A stretch of 64,000 nt of DNA from Propionispora sp. 2/2-37 (GCF_001298735.1 NZ_CYSP01000002.1:62001-126000), one strand, 5' to 3'; shown: positions 8,941-18,149, numbered from the stretch's first letter. Translations and numbers: made by a program. Notes: generated by a model not told the origin, from the sequence alone.

Positions 8941-10494
8941 TTATGCCTGCTTTCCGCTGATTTTGTCTTCAGGAACACCGCAGACCGCAATCATTTTATT
9001 AATGGCATTGACATAAGCTTTGGCGCTGGCTTCAATTACATCGGTACTCAAGCCGCGTCCACTGAACGGACGGCCGTCACATTCCACCCAGACAATGGCT
9101 TCCCCCAGCGCGTCCTCACCGGAAGTAACCGCCTTGATGGCGTAGTCGCGCAGACTAACCTTAAAGCCCACCGCGGCTTCAATGGCCTTAAAACTGGCGT
9201 CAACCGGTCCGTCTCCGCAGCTGGCATGCTCCACAATGCCGGCGCTGGTTTCCAGCCGTACGGTGGCCGTAGCCAGCATCCGGTTGCCGCTGACCACATG
9301 GTGATAGGACAGCCGGTACCATTCCGGTTTTAAGGTTACCTTTTCATTAACCAGGGCTTCGATATCCCGGTCAAACACCATCTTCTTGCGGTCAGCCAGT
9401 TCTTTAAAGCGGCCAAACAATACATTGACGGCATCACTGTCCAGTTCGAAGCCCAACTCCCGCAGCCGGTCTTCAAAAGCGTGACGCCCGGAATGTTTCC
9501 CCAAAACAATGGCATTGCGACTGATGCCCACGTCTTCGGGACGCATAATTTCATAAGTCAGTGAATTATTTAAAATACCGTGCTGATGAATGCCGGATTC
9601 GTGGGCAAAGGCATTTTCACCCACCACAGCTTTGTTGGGAGGAACCACAATACCGCTTAACGTACTGACCAGACGCGAAGCACGGTAAATTTGTTTGGTA
9701 TCGATACGGGTATCCACCTTATAGAATTCCTTGCGGGTATGAAGAGCCATAATGATTTCTTCCATCGACGCATTGCCGGCCCGCTCTCCCAGTCCGTTGA
9801 CCGTACATTCCACCTGGGTAGCGCCATTCTCAACGGCTGCCAGGGAATTGGCCACCGCCATGCCCAAATCATCATGACAGTGAACGCTGATATCCGCTTT
9901 GTGAATGTTGGGCACATGTTCGCGGATATATCTGATCAGTGCGCCAAATTCAGCGGGTGTTACATACCCTACCGTATCGGGAATGTTAATGACCGTAGCG
10001 CCGGCATGAATCACTGCGGTATACACCTGGCAAAGATACTCCCAGTCCGAACGCGAAGCATCCTCGGCGGAAAACTCCACGTCCTCGACAAATCTTTTGG
10101 CATAGCGCACCGCTTCTTCCGCTCTGGCCAATACCTGTTCCCGGGTCATTTTCAGTTTGTATTCCAGATGAATGTCACTGGTGGCGATAAAGGTGTGTAT
10201 CCGGGGCCGCTCCGCCTGTTTGAGCGCATTGACTGCGGCATCAATGTCTTTTTGCCCGGCCCTGGCCAAACCGGCAATTGCCGGTCCTTTGACTTTAGCC
10301 GCAATTTGACTGACCGCAGTAAAATCGCCGGGGGAAGCAATAGGAAACCCCGCTTCAATCACATCCACCCGCAGCTTGGCGAGAGCCTGCGCTATCTCCA
10401 GTTTTTCCCCAACCTCCAGGCAAACACCCGGAGTCTGTTCTCCGTCACGCAAAGTGGTATCAAATATTTTGATGACGGGTATATCCATATCCAT
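8941..10494 (-). CDS. leuA: 2-isopropylmalate synthase
   Basis: A 517-residue protein that condenses acetyl-CoA with 2-oxoisovalerate, the committed step to leucine. Visible signatures: [12 protein letters not shown] at the start, [15 protein letters not shown] (metal ligands), [13 protein letters not shown], and ESGIHQHGI. The C-terminal ~125 residues form the LeuA dimer/allosteric domain where leucine inhibits. The length and this domain favour LeuA over citramalate or homocitrate synthase. It sits between ilvC and ilvB on one strand. A hairpin lies in the gap to ilvC. Confidence 0.95.
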   Translation of the reverse strand: MDMDIPVIKIFDTTLRDGEQTPGVCLEVGEKLEIAQALAKLRVDVIEAGFPIASPGDFTAVSQIAAKVKGPAIAGLARAGQKDIDAAVNALKQAERPRIHTFIATSDIHLEYKLKMTREQVLARAEEAVRYAKRFVEDVEFSAEDASRSDWEYLCQVYTAVIHAGATVINIPDTVGYVTPAEFGALIRYIREHVPNIHKADISVHCHDDLGMAVANSLAAVENGATQVECTVNGLGERAGNASMEEIIMALHTRKEFYKVDTRIDTKQIYRASRLVSTLSGIVVPPNKAVVGENAFAHESGIHQHGILNNSLTYEIMRPEDVGISRNAIVLGKHSGRHAFEDRLRELGFELDSDAVNVLFGRFKELADRKKMVFDRDIEALVNEKVTLKPEWYRLSYHHVVSGNRMLATATVRLETSAGIVEHASCGDGPVDASFKAIEAAVGFKVSLRDYAIKAVTSGEDALGEAIVWVECDGRPFSGRGLSTDVIEASAKAYVNAINKMIAVCGVPEDKISGKQA

Positions 10495-10525
10495 CCCTCT
10501 TTTCCTAAACTGGTATAAATGTGTT

Positions 10526-10588
10526 GCGTCATGATGATATGAAAACGAAAGTCAAAATACCATCGCAGCATTCATATCCTCATGACGC
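10526..10588 (-). repeat. Hairpin between ilvC and leuA
   Basis: GCGTCATGATGATATGAA (10526-10543) and TTCATATCCTCATGACGC (10571-10588) form an 18-bp stem with one mismatch and a 27-nt loop. There is no T-run, so it looks more like an mRNA stability or processing stem than a terminator. Confidence 0.55.
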
Positions 10589-10652
10589 ATTTTACTTACC
10601 TAATATAGCGTGTCTTCTGCCGGTCGTCCAGGCCGGTTTATCTGACCGGTAC

Positions 10653-11645
10653 TTATTTTTTCAGCCAGGACATCATGGAACGGAGTTTTGCACCAACCAC
10701 TTCGATTTCCTGTGCCGCTTCTTTGCGTCTGATGGAAGTAAATTCCGGACGGTTGGCCTGATTTTCCAAAATCCATTTTTTCGCAAACACGCCGTTTTGG
10801 ATTTCAGACAGAACCCTTTTCATTTCCGTCCGCGTTTCATCAGTTACAATTCGCGGACCGGTCATGTAGTCACCGTACTCGGCAGTATCACTGATGGAAT
10901 AGCGCATGTTGGCCAGTCCGCCTTCATACATAAGATCGACAATCAACTTCAGTTCGTGGAAGCATTCAAAGTAAGCAATTTCCGGCTGATATCCGGCTTC
11001 CACCAAGGTATCGAAACCGGCTTTAACCAGGGCGCTTACACCGCCGCAAAGCACTGCCTGTTCACCGAATAAATCCGTTTCGGTTTCTTCCTGGAATGTA
11101 GTGGTAAGAACACCGGCTCTGGTGCCGCCGATGCCGCGGGCATAAGCCAGTGCTGTTTCCTGGGCATTGCCGGTATAATCCTGGTATACGGCCATAACGC
11201 AGGGAACGCCCTTGCCTTCGGTATATACCCGGCGGACAAGATGTCCGGGTCCTTTCGGAGCGACCATAAATACGTCTACATTGGCCGGCGGCACAATTTG
11301 GTTGAAGTGAATATTGAAGCCATGGGCAAAAGCAAGCGCCGCCCCTTCTTTGAGATTAGGTGCAATTTCCGTTTTGTATACCTGTGCCTGTCTTTCATCG
11401 GGAATCAAAATCATGGTGATATCCGCAGCAGCCACAGCATCGGCAACGGTAGCCACTTTAAGGCCGCTTTCTTCTACTTTTGTCCAGGACTTGCTGCCTT
11501 TGTACAAACCGACAATAACCTTCACACCGCTGTCTTTTAGGTTGAGGGCATGCGCGTGTCCCTGGCTGCCAAAACCAATAACGGCCACCGTTTTATCCTG
11601 AATCATTTCCCAGTTTGCATCTTGATCATAGTACATTCTCGCCAT
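10653..11645 (-). CDS. ilvC: Ketol-acid reductoisomerase
   Basis: A 330-residue class I enzyme that rearranges and reduces acetolactate to 2,3-dihydroxyisovalerate (and the isoleucine homologue). The N-terminal Rossmann motif [19 protein letters not shown] is clear, and the following loop [14 protein letters not shown] has the Ser/Lys pattern usually linked to NADPH. The C-terminal domain has [24 protein letters not shown], with acidic Mg ligands. The start at ATG 11645 has AGGAG upstream and overlaps the ilvN stop by 20 nt, so translation is probably coupled. Confidence 0.96.
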   Translation of the reverse strand: MARMYYDQDANWEMIQDKTVAVIGFGSQGHAHALNLKDSGVKVIVGLYKGSKSWTKVEESGLKVATVADAVAAADITMILIPDERQAQVYKTEIAPNLKEGAALAFAHGFNIHFNQIVPPANVDVFMVAPKGPGHLVRRVYTEGKGVPCVMAVYQDYTGNAQETALAYARGIGGTRAGVLTTTFQEETETDLFGEQAVLCGGVSALVKAGFDTLVEAGYQPEIAYFECFHELKLIVDLMYEGGLANMRYSISDTAEYGDYMTGPRIVTDETRTEMKRVLSEIQNGVFAKKWILENQANRPEFTSIRRKEAAQEIEVVGAKLRSMMSWLKK

Positions 11646-12150
11646 TTCTATCGCTCTCCTCATATTGATAAATTGTATTTTCACCCCGCGCCAGTCCGAT
11701 AAGACCGGTGCGGATCATTTCCAGAAGTCCGTAGGGAACCAGCAAATCGGCTAATGCATTGATTTTCTCCTCATCGCCGGTAATCTCCAGCGTCAGTGTG
11801 GTCTCCTGTACATCCACCACATTGGCCCGGAACACTTCGGCCAGCTTCAGCACTTCCGTGCGTTTATCCCCGGCACGAACCTTTAATAGCGCCATTCCTC
11901 TAGTTACGGAAGAAATCTGCGACAAACTTTGTACTGCCACAACCTCCACCAGTTTTTCCAGTTGTTTGGTCACCTGATCAACCACCGACTGATCGCCGCA
12001 AACGACAGCCGTAATCCGGGAGTACTCAGTATCCTGGGTAACACCAACAGTGAGGCTGTCAATATTAAAACCCCGCCGGGAAAACATACCGGCAACCCGG
12101 ACCAATACTCCTGGCTGATTCTGCACCAAAATGGATAAAACCTGCCTCAC
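11626..12150 (-). CDS. ilvN: Acetolactate synthase, small (regulatory) subunit
   Basis: A 174-residue regulatory subunit with an N-terminal ACT domain ([20 protein letters not shown] then FNIDSLTVG) that binds valine, and the usual C-terminal domain ending near [15 protein letters not shown]. It activates IlvB and gives feedback control. The likely start is GTG at 12150, seven nt after GGAGGG, which removes 17 unsupported upstream codons. It is the first gene after the T-box leader. The symbol ilvH would serve equally well. Confidence 0.93.
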   Translation of the reverse strand: MRQVLSILVQNQPGVLVRVAGMFSRRGFNIDSLTVGVTQDTEYSRITAVVCGDQSVVDQVTKQLEKLVEVVAVQSLSQISSVTRGMALLKVRAGDKRTEVLKLAEVFRANVVDVQETTLTLEITGDEEKINALADLLVPYGLLEMIRTGLIGLARGENTIYQYEESDRNGENVL

Positions 12151-12485
12151 TTTATCCCTCCTTTGTAAAACTAAAAACCGCCCCCATTGACCTTGCGTCA
12201 ATAGGGGCGGTTAAACCGCGGTACCACCCTACATTTCACTCACGCGCCGGTAAAATGCAAGCCGACTTCCGTTCAACGCCCGGCAAGCGCCTCTCTCTAA
12301 CCGGATCAATGCCGGCTTCAAGGGAGGAGTTCATGGGTGAGCTATGGCGACACTTCGCACCGGTTCGCAGCAACCACCGGCTCTCTGCAGCAGGATATGT
12401 CGTTTTATCCCAATCATAACCTTTATTTGCAAGCTTACGTTACGCAACTCACTGTCCGCTAAGCCTTAAGTAAGTTTGTAACATT
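12151..12485 (-). promoter_or_regulatory. T-box leader (leucine-type) of the ilvN-ilvC-leuA-ilvB operon
   Basis: On the minus strand the T-box core AGGGTGGTACCGCGG (12216-12230) is intact. It is followed by a terminator, CCGCCCCTATTGAC / GTCAATGGGGGCGG with TTTTTAG (about 12173-12212). Upstream lie the Stem I features: AGAGAGCCGGTGGTTGCTG, GAACCGG, and a specifier region with GAACTCC, which I read as codon CTC (leucine). Uncharged tRNA-Leu would stabilise the antiterminator and switch on the operon. The T-box call is firm; the codon call is moderate. Confidence 0.93.
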
Positions 12486-12491
12486 GAATAC

Positions 12492-12520
12492 ATTATGCCA
12501 ATACATCTGTCATTTGTCAA
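12492..12520 (-). promoter_or_regulatory. Promoter of the T-box operon
   Basis: Minus-strand TTGACA (12515-12520) and CATAAT (12492-12497) are separated by 17 nt. The start point would be near 12485, giving a 335-nt leader before ilvN. Confidence 0.75.
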
Positions 12521-12576
12521 TACATTTATGAAAAAAATCCCTGAGTTTTCATCTTTCTTGGCCAAAACCAGGACAG

Positions 12577-13251
12577 TTACGATTCGCATTTTACCGAATA
12601 AATTCCCGGAATGGCGGCCAGTCTGGCCGAAACGCAGTTGACATCCTGGTCTTCAGGAAACTGCAGCACCAGATGAAACAAAATCATATGATTGCTCTCT
12701 TCGATTTTAATGTCCCGGATACTTACGCCCAGACTCCCCAGACAGGAGCCGATAGCGCCGATCTGCTCCGGTTTATCGGTACTGGTGACAACCAGATTGA
12801 CAAACTGCTTGTTATACAATGTGGCTTCCATGCGGGTCAGGATGACTAAAATAGCAAAAATCAAAAAAGTAGCTAACAGCGCGCTGACATAAAAACCCCC
12901 GCCTACCGCCAAACCAATACCGGACACCACCCACAAACTGGCGGCGGTTGTCAGTCCTTTAACGGTCAGCCCTTCCTTCATAATGCTACCGGCTCCCAAA
13001 AAGCCGATACCGCTGACTACCTGTGCCGCCAGACGTGCCGGATCGGCATTGGTCAGTCCCTGCACCCTTCCATATAAATTGATTGACAGGATCATAATCA
13101 GGCAGGATCCAATACTTACCAGCATGTTGGTCCGCAACCCGGCCGATTTGTGTTTGGCCTGTCTTTCATAACCGATAATCCCGCCCAATATGGCGGAAAC
13201 AATTAATCGCAAGGCTGTTTCTCCATCAGTGATCATACTTGCAATCCCCAC
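12577..13251 (-). CDS. MgtC/SapB family membrane protein
   Basis: A 224-residue membrane protein. The first ~140 residues hold the MgtC hydrophobic domain with the signatures GGIIGYERQAKHKSAGLRTN and GFLGAGSIMKEG. The C-terminal ~80 residues are soluble and resemble the ACT-like tail of many family members (VNLVVTSTDKPEQIGAIGS). MgtC in enteric bacteria affects Mg homeostasis and the F-ATPase; the role in Firmicutes is not settled. It stands alone between the T-box operon and rpoN. The ATG at 13251 is used, although GTG-type starts nearby cannot be excluded. Confidence 0.88.
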   Translation of the reverse strand: MGIASMITDGETALRLIVSAILGGIIGYERQAKHKSAGLRTNMLVSIGSCLIMILSINLYGRVQGLTNADPARLAAQVVSGIGFLGAGSIMKEGLTVKGLTTAASLWVVSGIGLAVGGGFYVSALLATFLIFAILVILTRMEATLYNKQFVNLVVTSTDKPEQIGAIGSCLGSLGVSIRDIKIEESNHMILFHLVLQFPEDQDVNCVSARLAAIPGIYSVKCES

Positions 13252-13349
13252 TTTTTCTCTTAGCGGTAAGTCATTCTATTGTTAATATATACTAATTATC
13301 CGGACAAAATTCCAGAGCCTCTTTGTGTGCAAACCAGGAATCGCTCTTT

Positions 13350-13378
13350 AGAAAAAGAAAAGACCCCTGCCGTCTTTT
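13350..13378 (-). terminator. Rho-independent terminator downstream of rpoN
   Basis: Minus-strand AAAAGAC / GTCTTTT with a GGCAGGG loop and a CTTTTTC tail. It works for transcripts coming from rpoN and the small frame behind it. Confidence 0.65.
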
Positions 13379-13470
13379 TAACAGAAGTCTTCAGTTATTT
13401 TTTTCAGCCGGACTTTTTGCTGTAATTGTCGCAGTTTATCCACCGCCTGCAGAAAATCGGCGGCAGCCAT
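13378..13470 (-). CDS. Possible 30-residue peptide behind rpoN
   Basis: A 31-codon frame starts six nt after the rpoN stop and ends at the terminator. The predicted peptide begins MAAADFLQAVDKLRQLQQKV, which would be a short charged helix. No ribosome binding site is present, so translation would need coupling to rpoN termination. I do not recognise it. It may simply be an open stretch. Confidence 0.3.
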   Translation of the reverse strand: MAAADFLQAVDKLRQLQQKVRLKKITEDFC

Positions 13471-13476
13471 TTTAAT

Positions 13477-14907
13477 TTAATATCTTTTGCGCTTACCCGA
13501 CGCCGCAATCCCCATCTCTTCACGGTATTTGGCCACAGTACGGCGCGATACCGCAATTCCCTTTTCTTTCAGTATATCGGCCAACGCCTGGTCACTGAGC
13601 GGCCGGGTGGCATCTTCTTTATTGATAAGTTCTTTCATTTCCCGTTTGACATTGGCGGAGGCAACATCCTCGCCATCGGAACTTTGAACACCGGCAGTGA
13701 AGAAGGACCGCAAACTAAACACACCAAACGGGGTATCCACATATTTATTGGCGGTCGCGCGACTGACGGTTGATTCATGCACGCCAATCTGATCGGCCAC
13801 TTTTTTCATCGTCAGGGTTTTTAATAAATGCGGCCCCTCTTCAAAAAATTCCTTTTGAAAATGAACGATGGCCTGCATAACACTGATCAGCGTATTACGC
13901 CGCTGCTCAATGCTTTTGATCAGCCAGACAGCCGCATTAACCCGGTTTTCAACAAACTTCTTCGTGCTGTCGTCCGCATCACGGACTGCCCGCCGGTAAT
14001 AAGGACTGATGGTCAGATGAGGAATATCGTCATGAATCAAAATCACGTATTCACCGTTGACCTTTTCCACGCTGAGATCGGGCACAATGTAAGTCGGCTG
14101 GCTGCCGCCGAAAGCCCGCCCCGGTTTAGGATCAAAGGTACGGATCAGATCCACGGCCTGTTGAATCTGCTGCACACTGCAGTTTAGTTTCTCCGCAATG
14201 AGTTTAAATTTGCCGGCTGCCACTGCATCCAGATACTCCTCAATAATCACCCGAACAATCTGATTATCTATACCATTAGCAATATTTTGAAAACTATTGT
14301 TAATAGTACGCTGCTCCAGCTGAATAATCAGGCATTCCCGCAAATCACGCGCTCCAATACCCGGCGGATCAAAGCTTTGAATCAGCGCCAGCACCTGCTC
14401 CACAATCTCCGGGCTCAGTCTAAATGCTTCGGAAGTCTCCTGAATGGTCGCTGTCAGATAACCGTTTCCATCAATACAGCCGATTAAATACTTGCCGACC
14501 TCCAGTAATTCCGGCCGCCGCAGTGACAATTGGAGCTGCAGTTCCAAATGCTCCTGCAAAGAAACGGTGTTAGCCACGTAAAATTCCAGCGATGGTTTTT
14601 CCTTCGCTGCCGGGGAATTATAGCCGGGATCGGTGCCGTCATTAAAAAATTCCGCCCAATCAAAATATTCACTCAACGTTGCATCGTTGTCAGCCGTTTT
14701 TTCCGCCTGCTCATAAGCACTGTCTATCTCATGTTCCGCCGGTGTCCGGCTGTCTACTTCCAACATAGGATTTTCCAGGATGGCTTGTTCCACCATGGTG
14801 GACAAATCCTGCGAAGACAACTGCAATATAGTGATTGCCTGGCGCAGTTGCGGCGTCATAACCAGTTTTTGTGTCGTTTCCAGTTTCAGACCAAAATCTA
14901 AATGCAT
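13477..14907 (-). CDS. rpoN: RNA polymerase sigma-54 factor
   Basis: A 476-residue sigma-54. The N-terminal activator-contact region has QKLVMTPQLRQAITILQLS, the core-binding region covers roughly residues 120-300, and the C-terminal DNA-binding domain ends with the RpoN box SRRTVAKYREEMGI, very close to the canonical ARRTVAKYRE. It directs transcription from -24/-12 promoters together with enhancer-binding ATPases, none of which is encoded in this window. The ATG at 14907 is preceded by a strong GGGGGGAGG. Its neighbours are not functionally related. Confidence 0.97.
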   Translation of the reverse strand: MHLDFGLKLETTQKLVMTPQLRQAITILQLSSQDLSTMVEQAILENPMLEVDSRTPAEHEIDSAYEQAEKTADNDATLSEYFDWAEFFNDGTDPGYNSPAAKEKPSLEFYVANTVSLQEHLELQLQLSLRRPELLEVGKYLIGCIDGNGYLTATIQETSEAFRLSPEIVEQVLALIQSFDPPGIGARDLRECLIIQLEQRTINNSFQNIANGIDNQIVRVIIEEYLDAVAAGKFKLIAEKLNCSVQQIQQAVDLIRTFDPKPGRAFGGSQPTYIVPDLSVEKVNGEYVILIHDDIPHLTISPYYRRAVRDADDSTKKFVENRVNAAVWLIKSIEQRRNTLISVMQAIVHFQKEFFEEGPHLLKTLTMKKVADQIGVHESTVSRATANKYVDTPFGVFSLRSFFTAGVQSSDGEDVASANVKREMKELINKEDATRPLSDQALADILKEKGIAVSRRTVAKYREEMGIAASGKRKRY

Positions 14908-14919
14908 ATCCTCCCCCCT

Positions 14920-15234
14920 CTACTTCAAGACCCGCTGACCGGAATACGCGGCGCTGAACACCGGCTGACCGGCCTGGCGCCCGGCCTTCCCATGGGCAAC
15001 TTGTCCCGGGCAGACCGGACATCGGCTCCTGCTGTCGCGGCCTGACAACCGTGTGAGATCATTGGCCAGGGCGGCTCCAACTTTGTCTATTTGCTTATTT
15101 TCGACAAAATAATCTATTTCCCTGCATAGCGGATAAATAGACAGTAATCCGGCCGGCTGCCGTAGCTTTCTGTTATCATACCTATGCCGAACAGCTTGCC
15201 GGATATACCGTATATTTTCCCTTTCGTCAGCTTT
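14920..15234 (-). other. 104-codon open frame continuing in frame past the scfB stop
   Basis: After the TGA of scfB (15235-15237) the same frame stays open for 104 codons to a TAG at 14920-14922. No ATG, GTG or TTG with a ribosome site lies near its start. The translation has CREIDYFVENKQIDKVGAAL and a CPVC motif further on. It may be chance, a read-through tail, a decayed gene or a gene with an unusual start. This stretch fills almost the whole gap between scfB and rpoN, where I see no other gene. Confidence 0.25.
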
Positions 15235-16623
15235 TCATCCGCGGTTGGAATCATGTTGTTTCTGTTCGATCATCGCAAGTTTGGCCTGAATCATCAACGC
15301 ACATTCAATCCGTTTTTTCTGCAATGCGCAGCCGAGAGCGTAAGGTTTGTCGATGCTGCCATTAAAGGCATGGGCATTGGCATGGCAGCCGCCGCTGCAG
15401 TAAAATCTGGCCCAGCAGTTCCGGCATTCATTCTTCTTTAATACATGAGTCTGGCGGAAGCGGAGCGGCAGTTCATTATTTTTCACCCCGTCATAGATGT
15501 TTCCCAGCAGAAATTCTTCCCGACCGACAAACTGATGGCAGGGATACAATTCCCCGTCGGGGGTGACCGCAAAATATTCATGGCCGGCGCCGCAGCCGCT
15601 TAAGCGCTTGGCAACACAGGGGCCGTTATGAATATCCATGTTAAAATGGAAAAAGTTAAAACCCCTTCCTGCCAGCCTGCGGTTGATATATTCCTTAGCC
15701 AAAAGTTCATATTGTGCAAACAAAACCGGCAAATGCTCCTCCTGCAGGGCATATTCCCCTTCTTGGCTGACCACCGGCTCAACCGACAATTGCCGAAAGC
15801 CCATATCGGCCATGGCCAGCACATCGGCGGCAAAGTCCAGGTTATGAGCCGTATACGTACCACGCACAACATAATCCTGACCATTACGGGAGTCCACGGT
15901 ACGGCGCAGATTGGCCAGAACCCGGTCAAAGCTGCCGGAGCCTCCGGCAAACGGCCGCATCCGGTCATGAACCTCGCGGCGGCCATCCAGACTCAGCACC
16001 AGGCTGATATGATTTTCATTCAGAAACCGGTTGATTTCATCCCGCAATAATACACCGTTAGTCGTTAAGGTCAACTTAAAAATCTTTCCAGTCTCGGCTT
16101 CCCGCCGCCGGACATAGGCAACCACATGTTTTACCGTTTCTATATTCATCAGCGGTTCGCCGCCAAAAAAGTCAATTTCACAATGGCGGCGCGGACCGCT
16201 GTGTTCAATGATAAACTCTACAGCCCGCTCCCCTATCTCTTTGGGCATCAAACTGCGTCCGTGGCCGAAATCACCCGTTCCGGCAAAACAATAGCCACAA
16301 CGCAAATTGCAGTCATGGGCCACATGCAGGCAGAGCGATTTAACAACCGGTTTTTCACTGAAGGTCGGCGGCACCTCAAGTTCCGGTGAAAATAAAAGTC
16401 CCTGCTCCTTCAATGCATGAAGTTCCTCCAGAATATCCTCTAGATCTGCTTTGGCATACCTGTCACCAAACCGGTCCATCACCATCTCATCATTGTCGCC
16501 GGTAAACACATCCAGAATGTTATATACCATCTCATCAATCACGTGTACCGCTCCGCTGTTGATATCCAGAAGAACATACGTATCATTGATCAAAAATTTA
16601 TGAATTAAATGATTACCTTCCAT
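15235..16623 (-). CDS. scfB: SCIFF peptide maturase (radical SAM/SPASM thioether-forming enzyme)
   Basis: A 462-residue radical SAM protein. The cluster motif is CNLRCGYC (Cx3Cx2C) around residue 105, preceded by a ~95-residue N-terminal region that matches peptide-binding domains of RiPP maturases. SAM-site features EIDFFGGEPLMN and TLTTNGVLL follow. The C-terminal SPASM region has GCGAGHEYFAVTPDGELYPC and CRNCWARFYCSGGCHAN for auxiliary [4Fe-4S] clusters. Family knowledge: this enzyme forms Cys-to-Thr thioether links in the SCIFF peptide. That peptide is encoded directly upstream (16721-16861), which makes the call firm. The biological role of mature SCIFF is unknown. Confidence 0.93.
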   Translation of the reverse strand: MEGNHLIHKFLINDTYVLLDINSGAVHVIDEMVYNILDVFTGDNDEMVMDRFGDRYAKADLEDILEELHALKEQGLLFSPELEVPPTFSEKPVVKSLCLHVAHDCNLRCGYCFAGTGDFGHGRSLMPKEIGERAVEFIIEHSGPRRHCEIDFFGGEPLMNIETVKHVVAYVRRREAETGKIFKLTLTTNGVLLRDEINRFLNENHISLVLSLDGRREVHDRMRPFAGGSGSFDRVLANLRRTVDSRNGQDYVVRGTYTAHNLDFAADVLAMADMGFRQLSVEPVVSQEGEYALQEEHLPVLFAQYELLAKEYINRRLAGRGFNFFHFNMDIHNGPCVAKRLSGCGAGHEYFAVTPDGELYPCHQFVGREEFLLGNIYDGVKNNELPLRFRQTHVLKKNECRNCWARFYCSGGCHANAHAFNGSIDKPYALGCALQKKRIECALMIQAKLAMIEQKQHDSNRG

Positions 16624-16681
16624 ATTTCCACCTTTTTACGCATTATTTACTGCCGGATTCCGCAAGACCGGACATAAAGTA

Positions 16682-16708
16682 AGTCCCCTGCCGTAACGGC
16701 AAGGGACT
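16682..16708 (-). terminator. Attenuating hairpin between the SCIFF precursor and scfB
   Basis: AGTCCC(C)TGCCGT pairs with ACGGCA(A)GGGACT over 12 bp with one mismatch and a minimal loop. It lies 13 nt after the precursor stop on the minus strand. It would let the short precursor mRNA accumulate above the maturase mRNA. There is no T-run. Confidence 0.5.
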
Positions 16709-16720
16709 ATCTGTCAACAA

Positions 16721-16861
16721 TTATTTCTGGCAGACCTGATTGCTAACCGTGCAGGACGTTTTGCATGCTGACTGGCAAGAAGTCTGACATTCTCCACAGC
16801 CGCCGGTATGTACGGTATTTTTCAGAGAAGCAGTATTCGCTGTAAAAATATGTTTTGCCAT
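16721..16861 (-). CDS. scfA: SCIFF ranthipeptide precursor (six cysteines)
   Basis: A 46-residue peptide beginning MAKHIFTANTASLKNTVHT, with cysteines at 22, 25, 29, 33, 37 and 44. This is the 'six cysteines in forty-five' pattern that names the family. Threonines and serines sit between the cysteines (QTSC, KTSC, CTVS) as thioether acceptors. The ATG at 16861 has GGAGGG about 7 nt upstream and a good promoter. It is followed by the maturase scfB. Its shortness means standard gene callers may miss it. Confidence 0.95.
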   Translation of the reverse strand: MAKHIFTANTASLKNTVHTGGCGECQTSCQSACKTSCTVSNQVCQK

Positions 16862-16900
16862 CGTAATCCCTCCTCAACAAACAATATGCTTTACCTATCT

Positions 16901-16929
16901 ATTGTATATGCTTTTCGACACTTAATCAA
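16901..16929 (-). promoter_or_regulatory. Promoter of the SCIFF precursor
   Basis: Minus-strand TTGATT (16924-16929) and TACAAT (16901-16906) are 17 nt apart, about 40 nt before the ATG. Confidence 0.6.
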
Positions 16930-17016
16930 GTCCAAACATCGCTGCTTCACGACAAAACAGCAGCCTGCGCTCTCCCGGCAGGAAGGCTCAGCTTATGTAT
17001 CTTTAGGTTTGACATA

Positions 17017-18090
17017 CTATTTGTCTTCTTCCGGCACCAGCAACAGTTTTACCGGCAGATTGGACGCCCCCGGCGGGCTGAAGGTCAGCCATAACGACTG
17101 ACCGGCATCATAGGTACCGATTAAGGCGGCTTCCTGTTCCGTACTTTCACCGATAAGCAGTTTATCCGCCGGTGTATCTACCGGGGCCAGCACGGTATGA
17201 CGGTATTTAACTCCCATGGATCCCGCATATACCCCGCCCCGCGGATTTAAGTAACAGGAAATTTTACCTTTCGGCTCCGATGGCAGATACAGCTTATACA
17301 CTACTCCGTAATTTCCATAGTTTTGTACTTTGGAACCATCCGTGGCATCAATGCCCCAGGCGTAGCGGTCAATTTGATTGTCGGCCAGCGTCAGGGCAAC
17401 AGGGCCGTCCTGGCCGGGACGATACACTTTTTCCGGAATAAACAGCCGGTCACGTCCCTCAAAAGTTCCCCGCAAGCGGTACTGATCGGCCGGCAATACC
17501 TTAGCCCCGGCAGCGAATGTTTTCACACTGGCGTTCGTCGGCATCATCAGCACGGTGACCATTACCGGTTTATCGGTTTTAAAATCGTACATGCCGTTAA
17601 GCAGCATGTCGGGCTGCACCACTTCGTCAACCAGGCTGACGGCTCCCTGGGCCGGAGCTTTTAGAACATGGATGTCCAAGCCCTTCATATATTCCGTCTG
17701 TACGGCTTTGCCAATTGCCAGATAGTTAAGTCCCGGGCCGCTGATTCCCTTCTGATAAACAGTAATCGCAGCAGGTTCCGTCCCCTTATTTTGGAAAAGC
17801 ACGATGATCCGTTTATTTTGTTTGGTTGCATTGACATGATGGAAAAACAGCCGGGCATCGCCATTCACCACATCCTGATACATAATGCCGTCTTCCGACA
17901 CCATTTCCGGACTGTCCGACAATATCAGCTTACCGCCATAGACGGATGCCATCACCTGCCACTCCGGCTTTTGCAACAGATTGGCCTGCAGGTTGACGGA
18001 TTGTCCGGACGGTGGTGCGGCGAAAACACTTCCCCCTGTTAACAGCGCAGTTAGTACTACAATTCCCGCTAAGTTACTGTATGTCCTCAC
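17017..18090 (-). CDS. Secreted protein of unknown function
   Basis: A 357-residue protein with a clear signal peptide (LAGIVVLTALLTGGSVFA, cleavage after AFA-like VFA). The rest is soluble and beta-rich by appearance, with ADQYRLRGTFEGRDRLF, GNYGVVYKLYLPS and a Gly-rich YLNPRGGVYAGSMGVKY. I do not recognise a catalytic motif. It starts with GTG at 18090 after AGGAGG. It lies between the SCIFF locus and the polysaccharide deacetylase on the same strand, so an envelope or exopolysaccharide link is possible but unproven. Confidence 0.8.
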   Translation of the reverse strand: MRTYSNLAGIVVLTALLTGGSVFAAPPSGQSVNLQANLLQKPEWQVMASVYGGKLILSDSPEMVSEDGIMYQDVVNGDARLFFHHVNATKQNKRIIVLFQNKGTEPAAITVYQKGISGPGLNYLAIGKAVQTEYMKGLDIHVLKAPAQGAVSLVDEVVQPDMLLNGMYDFKTDKPVMVTVLMMPTNASVKTFAAGAKVLPADQYRLRGTFEGRDRLFIPEKVYRPGQDGPVALTLADNQIDRYAWGIDATDGSKVQNYGNYGVVYKLYLPSEPKGKISCYLNPRGGVYAGSMGVKYRHTVLAPVDTPADKLLIGESTEQEAALIGTYDAGQSLWLTFSPPGASNLPVKLLLVPEEDK

Positions 18091-18149
18091 TCTGTACCTC
18101 CTATAAGCAATATTAGAACCATTATAGCAAGATTTTGAAATTATGTAAA

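Noticed and set aside
9691..10518. A 275-codon plus-strand frame opposite leuA
   Set aside because: It lies wholly antisense to a gene with clear catalytic motifs and shows no protein-like pattern.
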